Shown here: in pieces, positions 25,325 through 34,810 of the stretch | Layout: the number at the start of each line of letters is the position of its first letter | Numbering within the stretch: the first letter of the stretch is position 1 | Source: Peteryoungia ipomoeae | GTDB lineage: Bacteria > Pseudomonadota > Alphaproteobacteria > Rhizobiales > Rhizobiaceae | Assembly: GCF_004912165.1 (NCBI RefSeq) | Contig: NZ_STGV01000001.1 | Location: 1 to 64,000 of the forward strand | Reading direction: 5' to 3' | Length of the DNA stretch: 64,000 bases | Program-made: the position numbers and the translations under genes | Notes under the pieces: model-generated | The model's input: the letters and a program-made list of their open reading frames with translations, nothing else | The model's database searches: none | What the model was told of the DNA's origin: nothing

Positions 25325-26241
25325 GGGGCCGCACTCCGTCCGCGCGTTGCCGGCATGCCGGAGAGATGCATATGGACCGCAACCAGCGCTTCCGAGGCGA
25401 GATTGTCGGTCAGATGATGGGTAAAGCTCCAGCCCATGCGGCGAAGCTGATCGGCAATGCTTTCGCGTCGCGCGATATAGGCCCGGCGATACTCGTCACG
25501 CAGGGTCTCGGCCCGGCCCGACGTGAGTTTCGCGCCGGTCTCGGGATCGGTGAATTCCGTGCGACCCGCATAGGGGAAACTCTCTTCAGCGGGATCGGCG
25601 ATCTCGACCAGGTGGCCGCGAAGGCCGCGCCGCGCCAACGGGGTGATGCGGTCCATCACCGTGTCGGCATCATCGAGAAAGTCGCCAATGAGCACGATGT
25701 CGCTTGCGCCGCGGATCATGCGCGTATCCGGAAGCCCTGATGTCGGCGGCGCATGCATGATGGCGGCGGCCAGTCTTTCGGCAGCGTTGCGGGCCGTGAT
25801 CGGTTCCATGATGCCGGGGCAGCCGATGCGTTCGCCGGAGCGGGCAAGCACTTCGGCAAGCGCCAGCATGATGACCAGCGCGCGGCTTTCCTTGGAGACA
25901 TTCGCAAGCGTCGACTTGTACATCATCGACGGCGACATGTCGGCCCAGAGCCAGACGGTGTGGGCCGCTTCCCATTCGCGGTCGCGCACATACATGTGGT
26001 CGTCGCGGGCAGAGCGCCGCCAGTCGATGCGCGAGAAGCTCTCGCCTTCCGAATAGGGCCGGAACTGCCAGAAGTTCTCGCCAATGCCGCGCTTGCGTCG
26101 GCCATGCCAGCCGGCAATCACGGTATTGGCGATGCGCTTTGCTTCGACCATGCAGTCGGGGACCAGCGCCGCGCGCTGGCGTGCGCGCGCGAGGACCTCG
26201 CTTCCGGGTGTCTGCGCGACGATCTGGCCGATGGCTGCCAA
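25321..26241 (-). CDS. DUF58 domain protein
   Basis: A 306-residue protein with the DUF58 signature GIGENFWQFRPYSEGESF then SRIDWRRSARDDHMYVRDRE, followed by a von Willebrand A-like segment (TVWLWADMSPSMMY). The DxSxS metal site is present here as DMSPS. In MoxR operons the DUF58 protein is the usual cytoplasmic partner of the AAA+ ATPase. It starts 15 bases after the moxR stop and ends in an ATGA-type overlap with the DUF4159 gene. Confidence 0.88.
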   Translation of the reverse strand: MAAIGQIVAQTPGSEVLARARQRAALVPDCMVEAKRIANTVIAGWHGRRKRGIGENFWQFRPYSEGESFSRIDWRRSARDDHMYVRDREWEAAHTVWLWADMSPSMMYKSTLANVSKESRALVIMLALAEVLARSGERIGCPGIMEPITARNAAERLAAAIMHAPPTSGLPDTRMIRGASDIVLIGDFLDDADTVMDRITPLARRGLRGHLVEIADPAEESFPYAGRTEFTDPETGAKLTSGRAETLRDEYRRAYIARRESIADQLRRMGWSFTHHLTDNLASEALVAVHMHLSGMPATRGRSAAP

Positions 26242-26256
26242 TCCGGTAATCCTTCC

Positions 26257-27270
26257 TCAGCCGTGCAGGGTCTTGACGAGGCCCGCAATGACGTCGCGGA
26301 CCGTCATGCCTTCGGCGCGGGCGGCAAAGGTGAGCGCCATGCGGTGTTCGAGCACGGGTTCTGCCAAAGCTGCGACATCGTCGATCGACGGTGCCAAACG
26401 GCCTTCATAGAGCGCGCGGGCACGGGCGCAGAGCATCAAGGCCTGGCCGGCACGCGGGCCTGGACCCCAGGCGACATGCTTGTCCGTCTCGGCATTGCCG
26501 TGGCCAGGACGAGCCGCGCGCACCAGCGTCAGGATGGCATCGACCACGGCATCGGAGACCGGCATCTGGCGGATGAGCTTCTGGATCTCGATCAGGCGGG
26601 CGCTGTCGATGACGGCATTCGCCTTGGCTTCATTGATGCCGGTCGTGTCGAGCAGGATCTGCCGCTCGGCGGCAAGTTCCGGATAGAGCACGTCGACCTG
26701 CAGCAGGAAGCGGTCGAGCTGGGCTTCCGGTAGCGGATAGGTGCCTTCCTGTTCCAGCGGGTTCTGCGTGGCGAGCACATGGAAGGGGGCGGGCAGGTCA
26801 TAGGCCTGGCCGGCGATCGTCACGTGATATTCCTGCATTGATTGCAGCAGAGCCGACTGTGTGCGCGGGCTGGCGCGGTTGATCTCGTCGGCCATCAAGA
26901 GCTGGGCGAAGACCGGACCCTTGACGAAGCGGAAAGAGCGGCGGCCCGTCTCGTCCTGGTCCATGACCTCGGTTCCGAGGATGTCGGAGGGCATCAGGTC
27001 GGGCGTGAACTGGATGCGGTTGCCCTGCAGGCCGAGCACGGTGCCGAGGGTCATCACCAGTTTTGTCTTGGCAAGGCCGGGTACGCCGACAAGCAGCGCA
27101 TGGCCGCCGGAGAGAATGGCCAGCAGCGTATTCTCAACAACCTTCTCCTGGCCGAAGATCACCTTGGCCACTTCGGTGCGGATGGCGGCGATGTCGTGCA
27201 GCGCTTTTTCAGCCTGCGCGATGATTGCCTTCTCATCGAGTGCGGCATCGGGATTTGGCATAACGCCCAT
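26257..27270 (-). CDS. MoxR-family AAA+ ATPase
   Basis: A 337-residue AAA+ ATPase proposed to act as a chaperone that inserts metals or assembles complexes. Walker A is LLVGVPGLAKTKLV, Walker B is LLMADEINRA, sensor 1 is LATQNPLEQEGTYPLPEAQLD and sensor 2 lies in GPGPRAGQALML. It is the first gene of a four-gene operon with DUF58, DUF4159 and a membrane protein. ATG 27270 has GGAG 4-5 bases upstream; a second ATG three codons later is possible. Confidence 0.92.
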   Translation of the reverse strand: MGVMPNPDAALDEKAIIAQAEKALHDIAAIRTEVAKVIFGQEKVVENTLLAILSGGHALLVGVPGLAKTKLVMTLGTVLGLQGNRIQFTPDLMPSDILGTEVMDQDETGRRSFRFVKGPVFAQLLMADEINRASPRTQSALLQSMQEYHVTIAGQAYDLPAPFHVLATQNPLEQEGTYPLPEAQLDRFLLQVDVLYPELAAERQILLDTTGINEAKANAVIDSARLIEIQKLIRQMPVSDAVVDAILTLVRAARPGHGNAETDKHVAWGPGPRAGQALMLCARARALYEGRLAPSIDDVAALAEPVLEHRMALTFAARAEGMTVRDVIAGLVKTLHG

Positions 27271-27425
27271 GGTGTGCTCCGATCGGTTGCGTCGTGCGGC
27301 GAATCGCATTTTCGCGCGTGCTGATGCTCATGAAACTAACTTATTGGCGACTTGACGGCTGACAAGCACGTTTCGAATGACTATCTCGTGACTGTCATTC
27401 TTATAGAAGAAACAGGGACGCGACT

Positions 27426-28049
27426 ATGGCAAGCGAGACGCTGAAAGCTTCGACCGACGCGGCCGGCCTTGCGGCAATGATTGCGCGTGCTGCGGATCAG
27501 AAGAGTGGAGGCAAGCCGAGCCTCCCGCCGGTCGAGCGCTGGAACCCTCCGTTTTGCGGCGATCTGGATATGGAAATCCGCGCCGATGGCAGCTGGTTCT
27601 ACATGGGAACGCCGATTGGCCGGGAAGCGCTGGTGCGACTGTTTTCCACAGTGCTGCGCAAGGACGAGGACGGCAAAACCTATCTTGTCACGCCTGTGGA
27701 AAAGGTTGGCATCCGGGTTGAGGATGCTCACTTCATCGCGGTGGAGATGAGCCCTGTCGAGCGGGACGGTGCGCAGGTTCTGTTTTTCCGCACCAATGTC
27801 GGGGATATGGTGGAAGTGGATGCGGACCATCCCTTGCGGTTCGAGATTGCCGCAGATACCGGTGCGCTCAAGCCCTATGTGCTGGTCAGGGGGCGCCTGG
27901 AGGCGCTGTTGTCGCGGGCTGTCATGTATGAACTCGTCGAGCGGGGCGAGATGATCGACGTCGATGGGCGCGCGATGTTCTGTCTGCGCTCGGGCAATCA
28001 GATTTTTCCTGTGATTCCGGCGGATGAGCTGGATCGCCTGTCACGATGA
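27426..28049 (+). CDS. DUF1285 domain protein
   Basis: A 207-residue cytoplasmic protein, with DUF1285 covering most of it: PPVERWNPPFCGDLDMEIRA, DGSWFYMGTPIGREALVRLF and YLVTPVEKVGIRVEDAHFIA. Members have a two-domain fold of unknown function. The gene is divergent from moxR and first of a three-gene run in which each stop overlaps the next start by 4 bases (DUF1285, NUDIX, CCA transferase), so the three are coupled. Confidence 0.88.
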   Translation: MASETLKASTDAAGLAAMIARAADQKSGGKPSLPPVERWNPPFCGDLDMEIRADGSWFYMGTPIGREALVRLFSTVLRKDEDGKTYLVTPVEKVGIRVEDAHFIAVEMSPVERDGAQVLFFRTNVGDMVEVDADHPLRFEIAADTGALKPYVLVRGRLEALLSRAVMYELVERGEMIDVDGRAMFCLRSGNQIFPVIPADELDRLSR

Positions 28050-28678
28050 GTGCCGCTTCCTTCTCTGCTTCTGATTTTAAACGCAGGGCGCTCGACCAAC
28101 TGGGGGCGCCGCTGGACCAGGCCTGGCTCGATCATGGTGACCATGTGCTCAATCGGGACAGCATTCTGGCACTCGAACAACTGCAGTTGAAGGATGCAGC
28201 CGTTCTCGTGGGAGTGATCGATGATCCCGATGAAGCGCGTGTCATCCTGACCCAGCGGACGACGAAGCTGCGCAAACATGCCGGACAGATTGCCTTTCCC
28301 GGTGGCGGCATTGACGAGACCGACACTTCGCCGGAAGAAGCGGCGCTTCGCGAAGCGCATGAGGAAATCGGGCTCGATCCGTGTTTCGTCGAGACGGTTG
28401 GCCGCTTGCCGCACTATCTCTCAGGCACAGGTTTTCGCATTCAGCCTGTGCTTTCCGTGATCAGGCCCGGCTTTACCATCAGACCCAATCCGCATGAGGT
28501 GGAGAGCGTCTTCGAGGTGCCGCTGGCCTTTCTGATGGATCCGGCCAATCATCGCCAGGACAGCCGCATGTGGCAGGGGGCTGTCCGGCATTTTTACGTC
28601 ATGCCCTATGGCGAGCGCCATATCTGGGGCATTACCGCCGGCATTATCCGGACACTGTATGAAAGGCTCTATGCATGA
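28046..28678 (+). CDS. NUDIX CoA pyrophosphatase-type hydrolase
   Basis: A 210-residue enzyme of the NUDIX group that cleaves CoA or related nucleotides. The UPF0035-type motif LTQRTTKLRKHAGQIAFPGG precedes the NUDIX box (GGGIDETDTSPEEAALREA, then HEEIGL). A KDAAVLVGVIDD strand starts the core. It overlaps DUF1285 upstream by 4 bases and the CCA transferase downstream by 4 bases. Metabolite repair is the likely role. Confidence 0.88.
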   Translation: MSAASFSASDFKRRALDQLGAPLDQAWLDHGDHVLNRDSILALEQLQLKDAAVLVGVIDDPDEARVILTQRTTKLRKHAGQIAFPGGGIDETDTSPEEAALREAHEEIGLDPCFVETVGRLPHYLSGTGFRIQPVLSVIRPGFTIRPNPHEVESVFEVPLAFLMDPANHRQDSRMWQGAVRHFYVMPYGERHIWGITAGIIRTLYERLYA

Positions 28679-29934
28679 CCACCATCGCCGACCAGAGCTG
28701 GTTTCAGGCGCCCAATCTGAGGCGTGTCTTGACGCTCCTCAACAGCGACGGCGCGGAAACGCGGATCGTGGGCGGTGCGGTGCGCAACAGCCTGATGGGG
28801 CTTGCGATCGGCGATATCGATCTCGCCACCACGCTTTTGCCGGAGAAGGTGGCCCAGCGGGCGGCAGATGCCGAGATCAAATGCGTGCCGACGGGCATGG
28901 CGCATGGCACGGTCACGCTGGTTGTCGACGGCGAGCCCTTCGAGGTGACGACGCTGCGTCGCGATGTCGAAACAGATGGCCGGCACGCCGAGGTCGCCTT
29001 CGGCGCCGACTGGCAGGAGGATGCGGAACGGCGCGACCTGACGATCAATGCGCTATATGCCAAGGAGGACGGCGAGGTGGTCGATCTCGTTGGCGGCCTT
29101 GCCGATATCGAGAGCCGGACCATCCGTTTCATCGGCGAGGCCGATCAGCGGATTGCCGAGGATTATCTGCGGGTGCTCAGGTTCTTCCGTTTCTTTGCCT
29201 ATTACGGCAGCGGCAGGCCGGATGCCGCGGGGCTGAAAGCCTGTGCCCGGGCGCGGGATCAGCTGAAAAGCCTGTCTGCCGAGCGGGTGTGGAGTGAGCT
29301 GAAGAAGCTCCTGTACGCCCGTGATCCCGGTCGCGCGCTGTTGTGGATGCGCCAGTCCGGGGTGCTCACTGAGATCCTGCCGGAAAGCGAGAAATGGGGG
29401 ATCGACGCCATCCCCGGCCTGATTGCAACCGAACAGGCGCTTGGATGGTCGCCGGATGCACTGCTCCGGCTGGCGGCGATCACGCCGAAGGATGGCGAGC
29501 GCATGGCAAGTCTTGCGTCGCGGCTGAGATTGTCAAATGCCGAGGCCCTGGCCCTGCAGCAATTTGCCCAGACACCGAAGCCACAGGATACGGTGACCGA
29601 TGTCGCCTTCGATCGCGATCTCTACCGGTTCGGCAAGGAGGGGATGATCGCCGTGATCAGGCTCGCACTTGCCTCTGCCCGGACGCGGTCTCAGGACGGC
29701 GATGCCAAGGCGATGGCGCAGACTGCGCGGCTCTCGACCCTGCTCAAGCGGGCGGAGGGATTTGTACGTCCGGTGATGCCGGTCAAGGGCGCCGACATTC
29801 TGGCTGCGGGCATTCCAGCCGGGCCAAAGGTTGGGGACATTCTGGCCCGGCTGGAGGAAAGCTGGATTGCCTCCAACTTTACCCTGGATCGCGAAAGGCT
29901 GCTGGCGCGGTTGGCTGAGGCTGCGCCGCGCTGA
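28675..29934 (+). CDS. cca: CCA tRNA nucleotidyltransferase
   Basis: Adds or repairs the 3' CCA of tRNA. The 419-residue class II enzyme has the nucleotidyltransferase motif GGAVRNSLMGLAIGDIDLAT with the metal-binding Asp pair, the RRDVETDGRHAEVAFG region, DAERRDLTINALY and the RVLRFFRFFAYYG helix. There is no HD domain at the C-terminus. It is co-transcribed with the NUDIX gene, whose stop overlaps its ATG. Confidence 0.92.
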   Translation: MTTIADQSWFQAPNLRRVLTLLNSDGAETRIVGGAVRNSLMGLAIGDIDLATTLLPEKVAQRAADAEIKCVPTGMAHGTVTLVVDGEPFEVTTLRRDVETDGRHAEVAFGADWQEDAERRDLTINALYAKEDGEVVDLVGGLADIESRTIRFIGEADQRIAEDYLRVLRFFRFFAYYGSGRPDAAGLKACARARDQLKSLSAERVWSELKKLLYARDPGRALLWMRQSGVLTEILPESEKWGIDAIPGLIATEQALGWSPDALLRLAAITPKDGERMASLASRLRLSNAEALALQQFAQTPKPQDTVTDVAFDRDLYRFGKEGMIAVIRLALASARTRSQDGDAKAMAQTARLSTLLKRAEGFVRPVMPVKGADILAAGIPAGPKVGDILARLEESWIASNFTLDRERLLARLAEAAPR

Positions 29935-29941
29935 TCAGGCT

Positions 29942-30130
29942 TCAGGCTTCGGTTTTCTGCACATCGGTGACGCGCTGCTTGATGTGGTCGACCATGCTCG
30001 GCCGGATCACCTCTTCACCGTGGGTGACGCGCAGATGCTCAACAGCACGGCGAACCACTTCGGCCTCGTCTTCCGCCCGCGTATGCCAGTCGCAACCTGG
30101 CACCAGTGTGCCGCAGTCAAAGCGTTTCAT
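29942..30130 (-). CDS. DUF1059 domain protein
   Basis: A 62-residue protein with the DUF1059 pattern: MKRFDCGTLVPGCDWHTRAE with Cys6 and Cys13, and a helix RRAVEHLRVTHGEE. The Cys/His set suggests a small metal-binding fold, but no function is established. AGGAGGAAG lies 4-9 bases before ATG 30130. The longer in-frame extension upstream is not supported. Confidence 0.75.
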   Translation of the reverse strand: MKRFDCGTLVPGCDWHTRAEDEAEVVRRAVEHLRVTHGEEVIRPSMVDHIKQRVTDVQKTEA

Positions 30131-30283
30131 CGGATCTTCCTCCTGTGTCAGTGCTGGAGACCACCCACCGCACCTGTGCAGCACTGGAAAAAAGCTGGCC
30201 CGCATGGAGGCGGGCCGGAGGTCAACTGTGCGGTGGATCTCGATATCGCCTATTCCGGCGTTATGATTTCAAGCTTTGAAGCT

Positions 30284-30559
30284 CTATTCCGGCCTTGCCC
30301 AGGAATTAAAGACTGAAGGGCTGCTGGCGTGCCGAAGCCGGGAGTTGCCTGCTTCGACATCATTGGCTGCAATGTGATCGGTCAGGTCGCGGTCCGCCAA
30401 TCCCAGGCGCACCTGCTCGACAAAATAGGAGTGGGGCAGGCCTATGTCACTCGAAGCGCGCAGCTCCTCCGCCATGCGGTCCACGAGTGTCTGGTTTTCG
30501 ATCAGTGGTTCGGTTGGGGTACCGAAACGCATCCTTCTTGCTGTGTTCGTCCAAGCCAT
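30284..30559 (-). CDS. Hypothetical protein, 91 residues
   Basis: A small soluble protein starting MAWTNTARRMRFGTPTEP, with a predicted helical middle (TLVDRMAEELRASSDIG, then HSYFVEQVRLGLADRDLT) and a flexible Ser/Arg-rich end. GAGGAGGG 8 bases before ATG 30559 is an excellent ribosome site, which is the main support for it being a gene. I recognise no family. The preceding 169 bases to hemF hold GCGC-rich inverted repeats but no clear terminator. Confidence 0.6.
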   Translation of the reverse strand: MAWTNTARRMRFGTPTEPLIENQTLVDRMAEELRASSDIGLPHSYFVEQVRLGLADRDLTDHIAANDVEAGNSRLRHASSPSVFNSWARPE

Positions 30560-30728
30560 CGCATATCCCTCCTCGATAGTGCGTGCTAAACAAGAATGAG
30601 CGAAAAAAGCGCAAAGCACAACGCAAAGCGCTTCACAAATAGGTTGAGCGCGCTAAGCCCAGAAAAAGACAGGTCAATCTTTTCAGGTGGGCGATCAACC
30701 CCTGGTGGAATGTCGGGCTGACCTTGCG

Positions 30729-31643
30729 TCAGGGCCAGCGCGCCAGCGGCGGCAGGGACGACAGGATTGATTCGACATTGCCGCCGGTTTTCAACCCGAA
30801 GATCGTTCCGCGGTCGTAAAGCAGATTGAATTCGACATAGCGACCGCGCCGCACAAGCTGTTCGTCGCGATCGGCCTCGGTCCAGGGCGTGTTGATATTG
30901 TTGCGCACGATCTGAGGATACACTGCCGCAAAGGCGCGTCCGACATCCTGCGTGAAGGCGAAATTGGCGTCCCAGCCGCCGGGATTGGCCTGGTGATGCA
31001 GCCAGTCATAGAAGATGCCGCCGATGCCGCGTGCCTCGTTGCGATGCGGCAGAAAGAAGTAGCGGTCGCACCACTCCTTGTAGGCAGGGTAGTCGGCAAC
31101 ACCCGGATGGCGCTCGCAGGCCTCGCGCATCGCTGCATGGAAGGCCAGGGTGTCCGGGTCGTCCTGCACGCGCCGCCGGTTCAGGACCGGGGTCAGGTCT
31201 GCGCCGCCGCCAAACCACTGGCTGGTGGTGACGACCATGCGGGTGTTCATGTGCACCGTTGGCACATTGGGGTTTACCGGATGGGCAATCAGCGAAATGC
31301 CAGAGGCCCAGAAGCGCGGATCTTCGTCGGCACCCGGCATCTGCCGGCGGAATTCGGGCGAGAATTCGCCGTGTACGGTCGAGGTGTGGACGCCGACTTT
31401 CTCAAAGACGCGGCCTTCCATCATCGACATGCGGCCGCCACCGCCTTGGCCCTCTTCGCGTAACCAGTCCTTGGCGACGAAGCGGCCGGCAGGCCGTTCC
31501 GACAAGGGGCCGGTCAGCTCGTCTTCAAGGGTCTCAAAGGAGGTGCAAATGCTGTCCCTCAGGCTTTCGAACCAGGTGCGCGCCGCTGCCTTTTTGGTCT
31601 CGATGTCGTCGGGCAGGCCCTTCGGCAGTTCCGGTCGCTCCAT
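30729..31643 (-). CDS. hemF: Oxygen-dependent coproporphyrinogen III oxidase
   Basis: Decarboxylates two propionates of coproporphyrinogen III to vinyl groups, using O2, in haem synthesis. The 304-residue protein has the family blocks [51 protein letters not shown] and [21 protein letters not shown] 31643 gives the normal length; the frame runs 31 residues further upstream without similarity. No FNR-type TTGAT-N4-ATCAA box is visible in the divergent gap to 31780. Confidence 0.93.
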   Translation of the reverse strand: MERPELPKGLPDDIETKKAAARTWFESLRDSICTSFETLEDELTGPLSERPAGRFVAKDWLREEGQGGGGRMSMMEGRVFEKVGVHTSTVHGEFSPEFRRQMPGADEDPRFWASGISLIAHPVNPNVPTVHMNTRMVVTTSQWFGGGADLTPVLNRRRVQDDPDTLAFHAAMREACERHPGVADYPAYKEWCDRYFFLPHRNEARGIGGIFYDWLHHQANPGGWDANFAFTQDVGRAFAAVYPQIVRNNINTPWTEADRDEQLVRRGRYVEFNLLYDRGTIFGLKTGGNVESILSSLPPLARWP

Positions 31644-31779
31644 GCTCGTTCCCCTTGTTTGCGTTGCGCTTTCCTTAGCAGGTTCAATTCCGGATCGCCA
31701 CCGGCTGCGGTTGCAAGAAGAGAAACGACTCGCCAAGCAATCCGTGCCGCGTTACAGTTTTTGCATTGCGAGGGATGTC

Positions 31780-32031
31780 ATGGCCAGGATACCCGGACCT
31801 CCGCCGTTAACCGGCTTGAAAAAGCGGATTGCAGAGCACCGCGCCCGGGTGACGGGTTCGTCGTTCGTGCGCGAAACCTATTGCCTGACGCGCGAGGAAG
31901 CTCGCGAGATTGCACGGCAATGGTTCGATGCCTTTCCGAAGGCTGCCTACTGGACGGAAGTGGAAAGCTGGCGACAGCTGGAGGGCGATCGGATCGAGTT
32001 CACCATGCGCCGGCTTTCCTCCGCCGACTAA
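31780..32031 (+). CDS. Hypothetical protein, 83 residues
   Basis: A small basic protein: MARIPGPPPLTGLKKRIAEH, then RARVTGSSFVRETYCLTREEA, REIARQWFDAFPKAAYWTEV and a C-terminal IEFTMRRLSSAD. Even spacing of charged and aromatic residues suggests a folded domain of two helices and a strand, but I do not recognise it. GAGGG lies 7 bases before the ATG. It is divergent from hemF. Confidence 0.55.
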   Translation: MARIPGPPPLTGLKKRIAEHRARVTGSSFVRETYCLTREEAREIARQWFDAFPKAAYWTEVESWRQLEGDRIEFTMRRLSSAD

Positions 32032-32190
32032 GCACAAAAATGGTCCGATTAGCGCCTTTTGAAATGCAAAAACCCTAAAATTATAATGAAATGATCAATT
32101 CAACGGAAAAGGCTTGCTGCCATTCTTTGAGCATGACTCCGGATCGCATGAGGCGATCCTTGATGCGACATGACAGGCGGCAGGTCTCGG

Positions 32191-33147
32191 ATGGTTTCAG
32201 TTTCCTACAATCCCTCAGCGGTGCAATCCCTTTCCCAGCGGATCGGGACGAGCGCTGTCGAGCGCGTGCAACCGGCTGCGAAGCCCGAGGTCAGGTCGGA
32301 ACGCGGGGTCGATACTTCTGCCTATTGGTCGATCTCGACCACAATGCGGGCGGAAAACCTGTCGCTGACCGCTGTGCAGGACGCCAATAGCCTGGCGGCC
32401 GCGCAGGTCGATGCGACGGCTTCGGGGCTGGATCAGGCCACCGACATCGTCGCCCAGATGCAGCAGAAGCTGATCATGGCCAAGGCCGGGGGCTCCAATC
32501 GCGCGGCGATCGGCAGCGAGGTCGAGGCATTGAAAGCCGAGCTTGTGAATGTTGCCGCAGCTGGACGCTTTGGCGGCGAGAACTGGCTGGAGGTTGAGGC
32601 AGGCGGCATGCCCAAGGTCGCCTCGATGCTGGCGTCCGTCGGCAGTGACAATGCCGGCAATCTCTCGCTCAACATGATTGATTTCGATACGGCGAAGTCG
32701 ACATTGGTGTCGCGCGCCGAGGCACGAGACGGCCTGCTGACCCGTCCCTATGCCGGTACCACCATGAGCGGCGTGAACTACAATTACTTTGTTCTGGATG
32801 CACAGTCCGAGCTTAGCAATCCGAGCCAGTCGCGCGAAATCAAGGTCAATGAACGAACCACGAGCGAAGAGCTTGAGGGTATGATTACCACCCTTAACAG
32901 GGTGATGATCGACATGGTCGGTGCCAGCGCCGAAGTGAGCGCCACAAAGGGGCAGATTTCCGGTGATCTCGATTTCCTTGACGCATGGCAGTCGCCGCTC
33001 GACGCCGATGTCAGCCGGATGGTGGATGCTGACATGGGTGAGCTTGCGGTGCGGCGCATGGCCGAGACGGCGCAGGCGCAGCTCCAAACAAGCGGCCTGA
33101 ACATCGGGAATACCTCGATGTCGCAAGGGTTGAAATTCTTCCTATAA
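32191..33147 (+). CDS. Orphan flagellin-like protein
   Basis: A 318-residue flagellin. The D1 stretch YWSISTTMRAENLSLTAVQD and the GRFGGENWLEVEAGG segment match Rhizobium/Agrobacterium flagellins, and the C-terminal helix (ADVSRMVDADMGELAVRRM, then TSGLNIGNTSMSQGL) matches the D0 region. The first 45 residues diverge: the usual Leu-rich helix before ASDNAAYWS is replaced by a Pro/Glu-rich stretch (VQPAAKPEVRSERG). No other flagellar gene is in the window. It could be a minor filament subunit or a diverged copy. Confidence 0.75.
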   Translation: MVSVSYNPSAVQSLSQRIGTSAVERVQPAAKPEVRSERGVDTSAYWSISTTMRAENLSLTAVQDANSLAAAQVDATASGLDQATDIVAQMQQKLIMAKAGGSNRAAIGSEVEALKAELVNVAAAGRFGGENWLEVEAGGMPKVASMLASVGSDNAGNLSLNMIDFDTAKSTLVSRAEARDGLLTRPYAGTTMSGVNYNYFVLDAQSELSNPSQSREIKVNERTTSEELEGMITTLNRVMIDMVGASAEVSATKGQISGDLDFLDAWQSPLDADVSRMVDADMGELAVRRMAETAQAQLQTSGLNIGNTSMSQGLKFFL

Positions 33148-33168
33148 CCATCTGATATGGCATAAGAA

Positions 33169-33191
33169 GCGGCGGCAGACTGTGCCGCCGC
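33169..33191. terminator. Terminator hairpin between convergent genes
   Basis: GCGGCGGCA and TGCCGCCGC arms around a 5-base loop, in the 55-base gap between the flagellin-like gene and the convergent hydrolase gene. It lacks a T run on the plus strand. Confidence 0.6.
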
Positions 33192-33202
33192 CTCCGTATT
33201 TG

Positions 33203-34618
33203 TCAACGGCGGCGTTTGACCTGCTTGCCGTTGGCTCTGCCCGCAGGAAGCGGCGCTTGGGGTCGTTTGGTTGTCGGTGCAGGGTTGGCGGAAGCCATGG
33301 GTTCTGGCACCTGCTCCTGATTCAGGTCTGTATCCGCAGGGACGACGCCGGTATCTGCGGCATCATCACCGGCGGCGACCAGCGCGCTCGCAGCCGGCAC
33401 GTCCGAGATGCTCTCCTCGGGGAGCGTTTCGGCGATGGCCGGCTCATCATCGGCGACGACGGACCGGTCCTCTGTCGCATCCAGCTTCAACTCCTCTGAC
33501 GTGTCCGCTGCCGCTGGCATCAGGTCGGTTTCGGGCAAAGGCGGCTCGGCTGCCTGCAAGGCGGTGGGCGCAGTTTCTGCGGGATCCGCTATGATATCCT
33601 CAGCGGCTGGAGACGATGCAAAGCTGGCTTCAGGTTCCGGCGCAAGTGTCTGATCGCTCTGCTCTTTCAGTCGCGTGTCTGCGAGTATGCCGTTCAGGAT
33701 CCTCTTCACCTGCAGCGAGCCCGGCATGTCGGTATTGGTGGAGTGGCCGCAGAAGGGGACCTTGATATCGGTTGGAATTTTCGGCCTCGAGTTCAACTCG
33801 CCGAACCAATCGAACTCTCCCACGACGTCGATCACGTCGGCAAAGATCTCGGGCATCTTGATGCGGCCGCCGAAGGTGACGATGCGGCAGGTTTCCGCAA
33901 GGGCCGCCAGACGTGCGGCGTCGTTGCGCTTTAGGCCATAAAGGGCATCCGCAATCACCCGATTGCCGCGGGAATGGCCGGCAATGAAGGAGAAATTAAG
34001 CTGGGTATCTTCCAGCAGGGAGAGCACGGTGTCGCTGTCGAGCCCGGTGCGACGGGTGGTCGTTGCAGGATCGGTCGCGCGGCGATTATAGGCGCCGACT
34101 TTCGGGCGCCCCACGGCGTCGTCGATCGCTTCGAGATTGCCGCGGACATGGCCCATCCAGCCAAACAGGAAGGCGCCGCCGATGGCCTCGTTGACGATAT
34201 CGCCAAGGCCATAGCCGGAAACGACGGCTGCAACGGGCGCGCCAAGCGCGTCCGCGACGTTGCGGGCAAAGGCCGCAGCCCCAATGGCCGATCCGCCGAT
34301 GCCGGCGACTGCCATCGCATGGACATCCCGACCGCCGCGCAGCCTGAATTCCTCGACGCTTTCGCAGAGCGTCAGCATGCCATGGCCTGAGGGCGGCACG
34401 ATCATGATCATGCCTTCAGACGCCAGGCAGTCGCTGACGTAGAAGGCTTCCTCGGCGGTCAAGGCTTTGACGTCGTAGTAGAGTGCATCGAAGCTGGTGT
34501 TGCGAAGACGCCAGGGCTCAAGGGCGGCATTGCGCACGGGCCGGTGGCTCAATCTCTCGGGAAAACTCAAGGACCGCGCAAACTGCGTCAGGCCAAGGGC
34601 GAATGCTGTCTCAAACAT
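33203..34618 (-). CDS. Alpha/beta-hydrolase-like protein with long acidic tail
   Basis: A 471-residue protein of unknown function. Residues 1-310 form an alpha/beta-type domain with a nucleophile elbow FIAGHSRGNRVIAD (Ser216), a Gly-rich segment MAVAGIGGSAIGAAAF, and a candidate catalytic His in VPFCGHSTNTD. Residues about 320-455 are a low-complexity Ala/Pro/Glu/Asp tail, ending with a basic patch (AGRANGKQVKRRR). No signal peptide or membrane helix is evident. The tail may bind a partner or a polymer surface. The substrate is not recognised. Confidence 0.65.
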   Translation of the reverse strand: MFETAFALGLTQFARSLSFPERLSHRPVRNAALEPWRLRNTSFDALYYDVKALTAEEAFYVSDCLASEGMIMIVPPSGHGMLTLCESVEEFRLRGGRDVHAMAVAGIGGSAIGAAAFARNVADALGAPVAAVVSGYGLGDIVNEAIGGAFLFGWMGHVRGNLEAIDDAVGRPKVGAYNRRATDPATTTRRTGLDSDTVLSLLEDTQLNFSFIAGHSRGNRVIADALYGLKRNDAARLAALAETCRIVTFGGRIKMPEIFADVIDVVGEFDWFGELNSRPKIPTDIKVPFCGHSTNTDMPGSLQVKRILNGILADTRLKEQSDQTLAPEPEASFASSPAAEDIIADPAETAPTALQAAEPPLPETDLMPAAADTSEELKLDATEDRSVVADDEPAIAETLPEESISDVPAASALVAAGDDAADTGVVPADTDLNQEQVPEPMASANPAPTTKRPQAPLPAGRANGKQVKRRR

Positions 34619-34810
34619 GCTTCATCTCCCATTTTGCTGCAATGCAGCATACCGCCTTGCAGGTGAATTAGCAATGCTTGAAGCGCCGTATGCGCGCAAA
34701 TTGATAAGATTAACTTTTGGCGGGTACTGCCTTGACCTCAATCAAACTTGAGGTTCGATCCTGCGTTTTCAACCAAGGAAGAAGGGAGGCGCGCGATGGT
34801 CAAACGGCTA

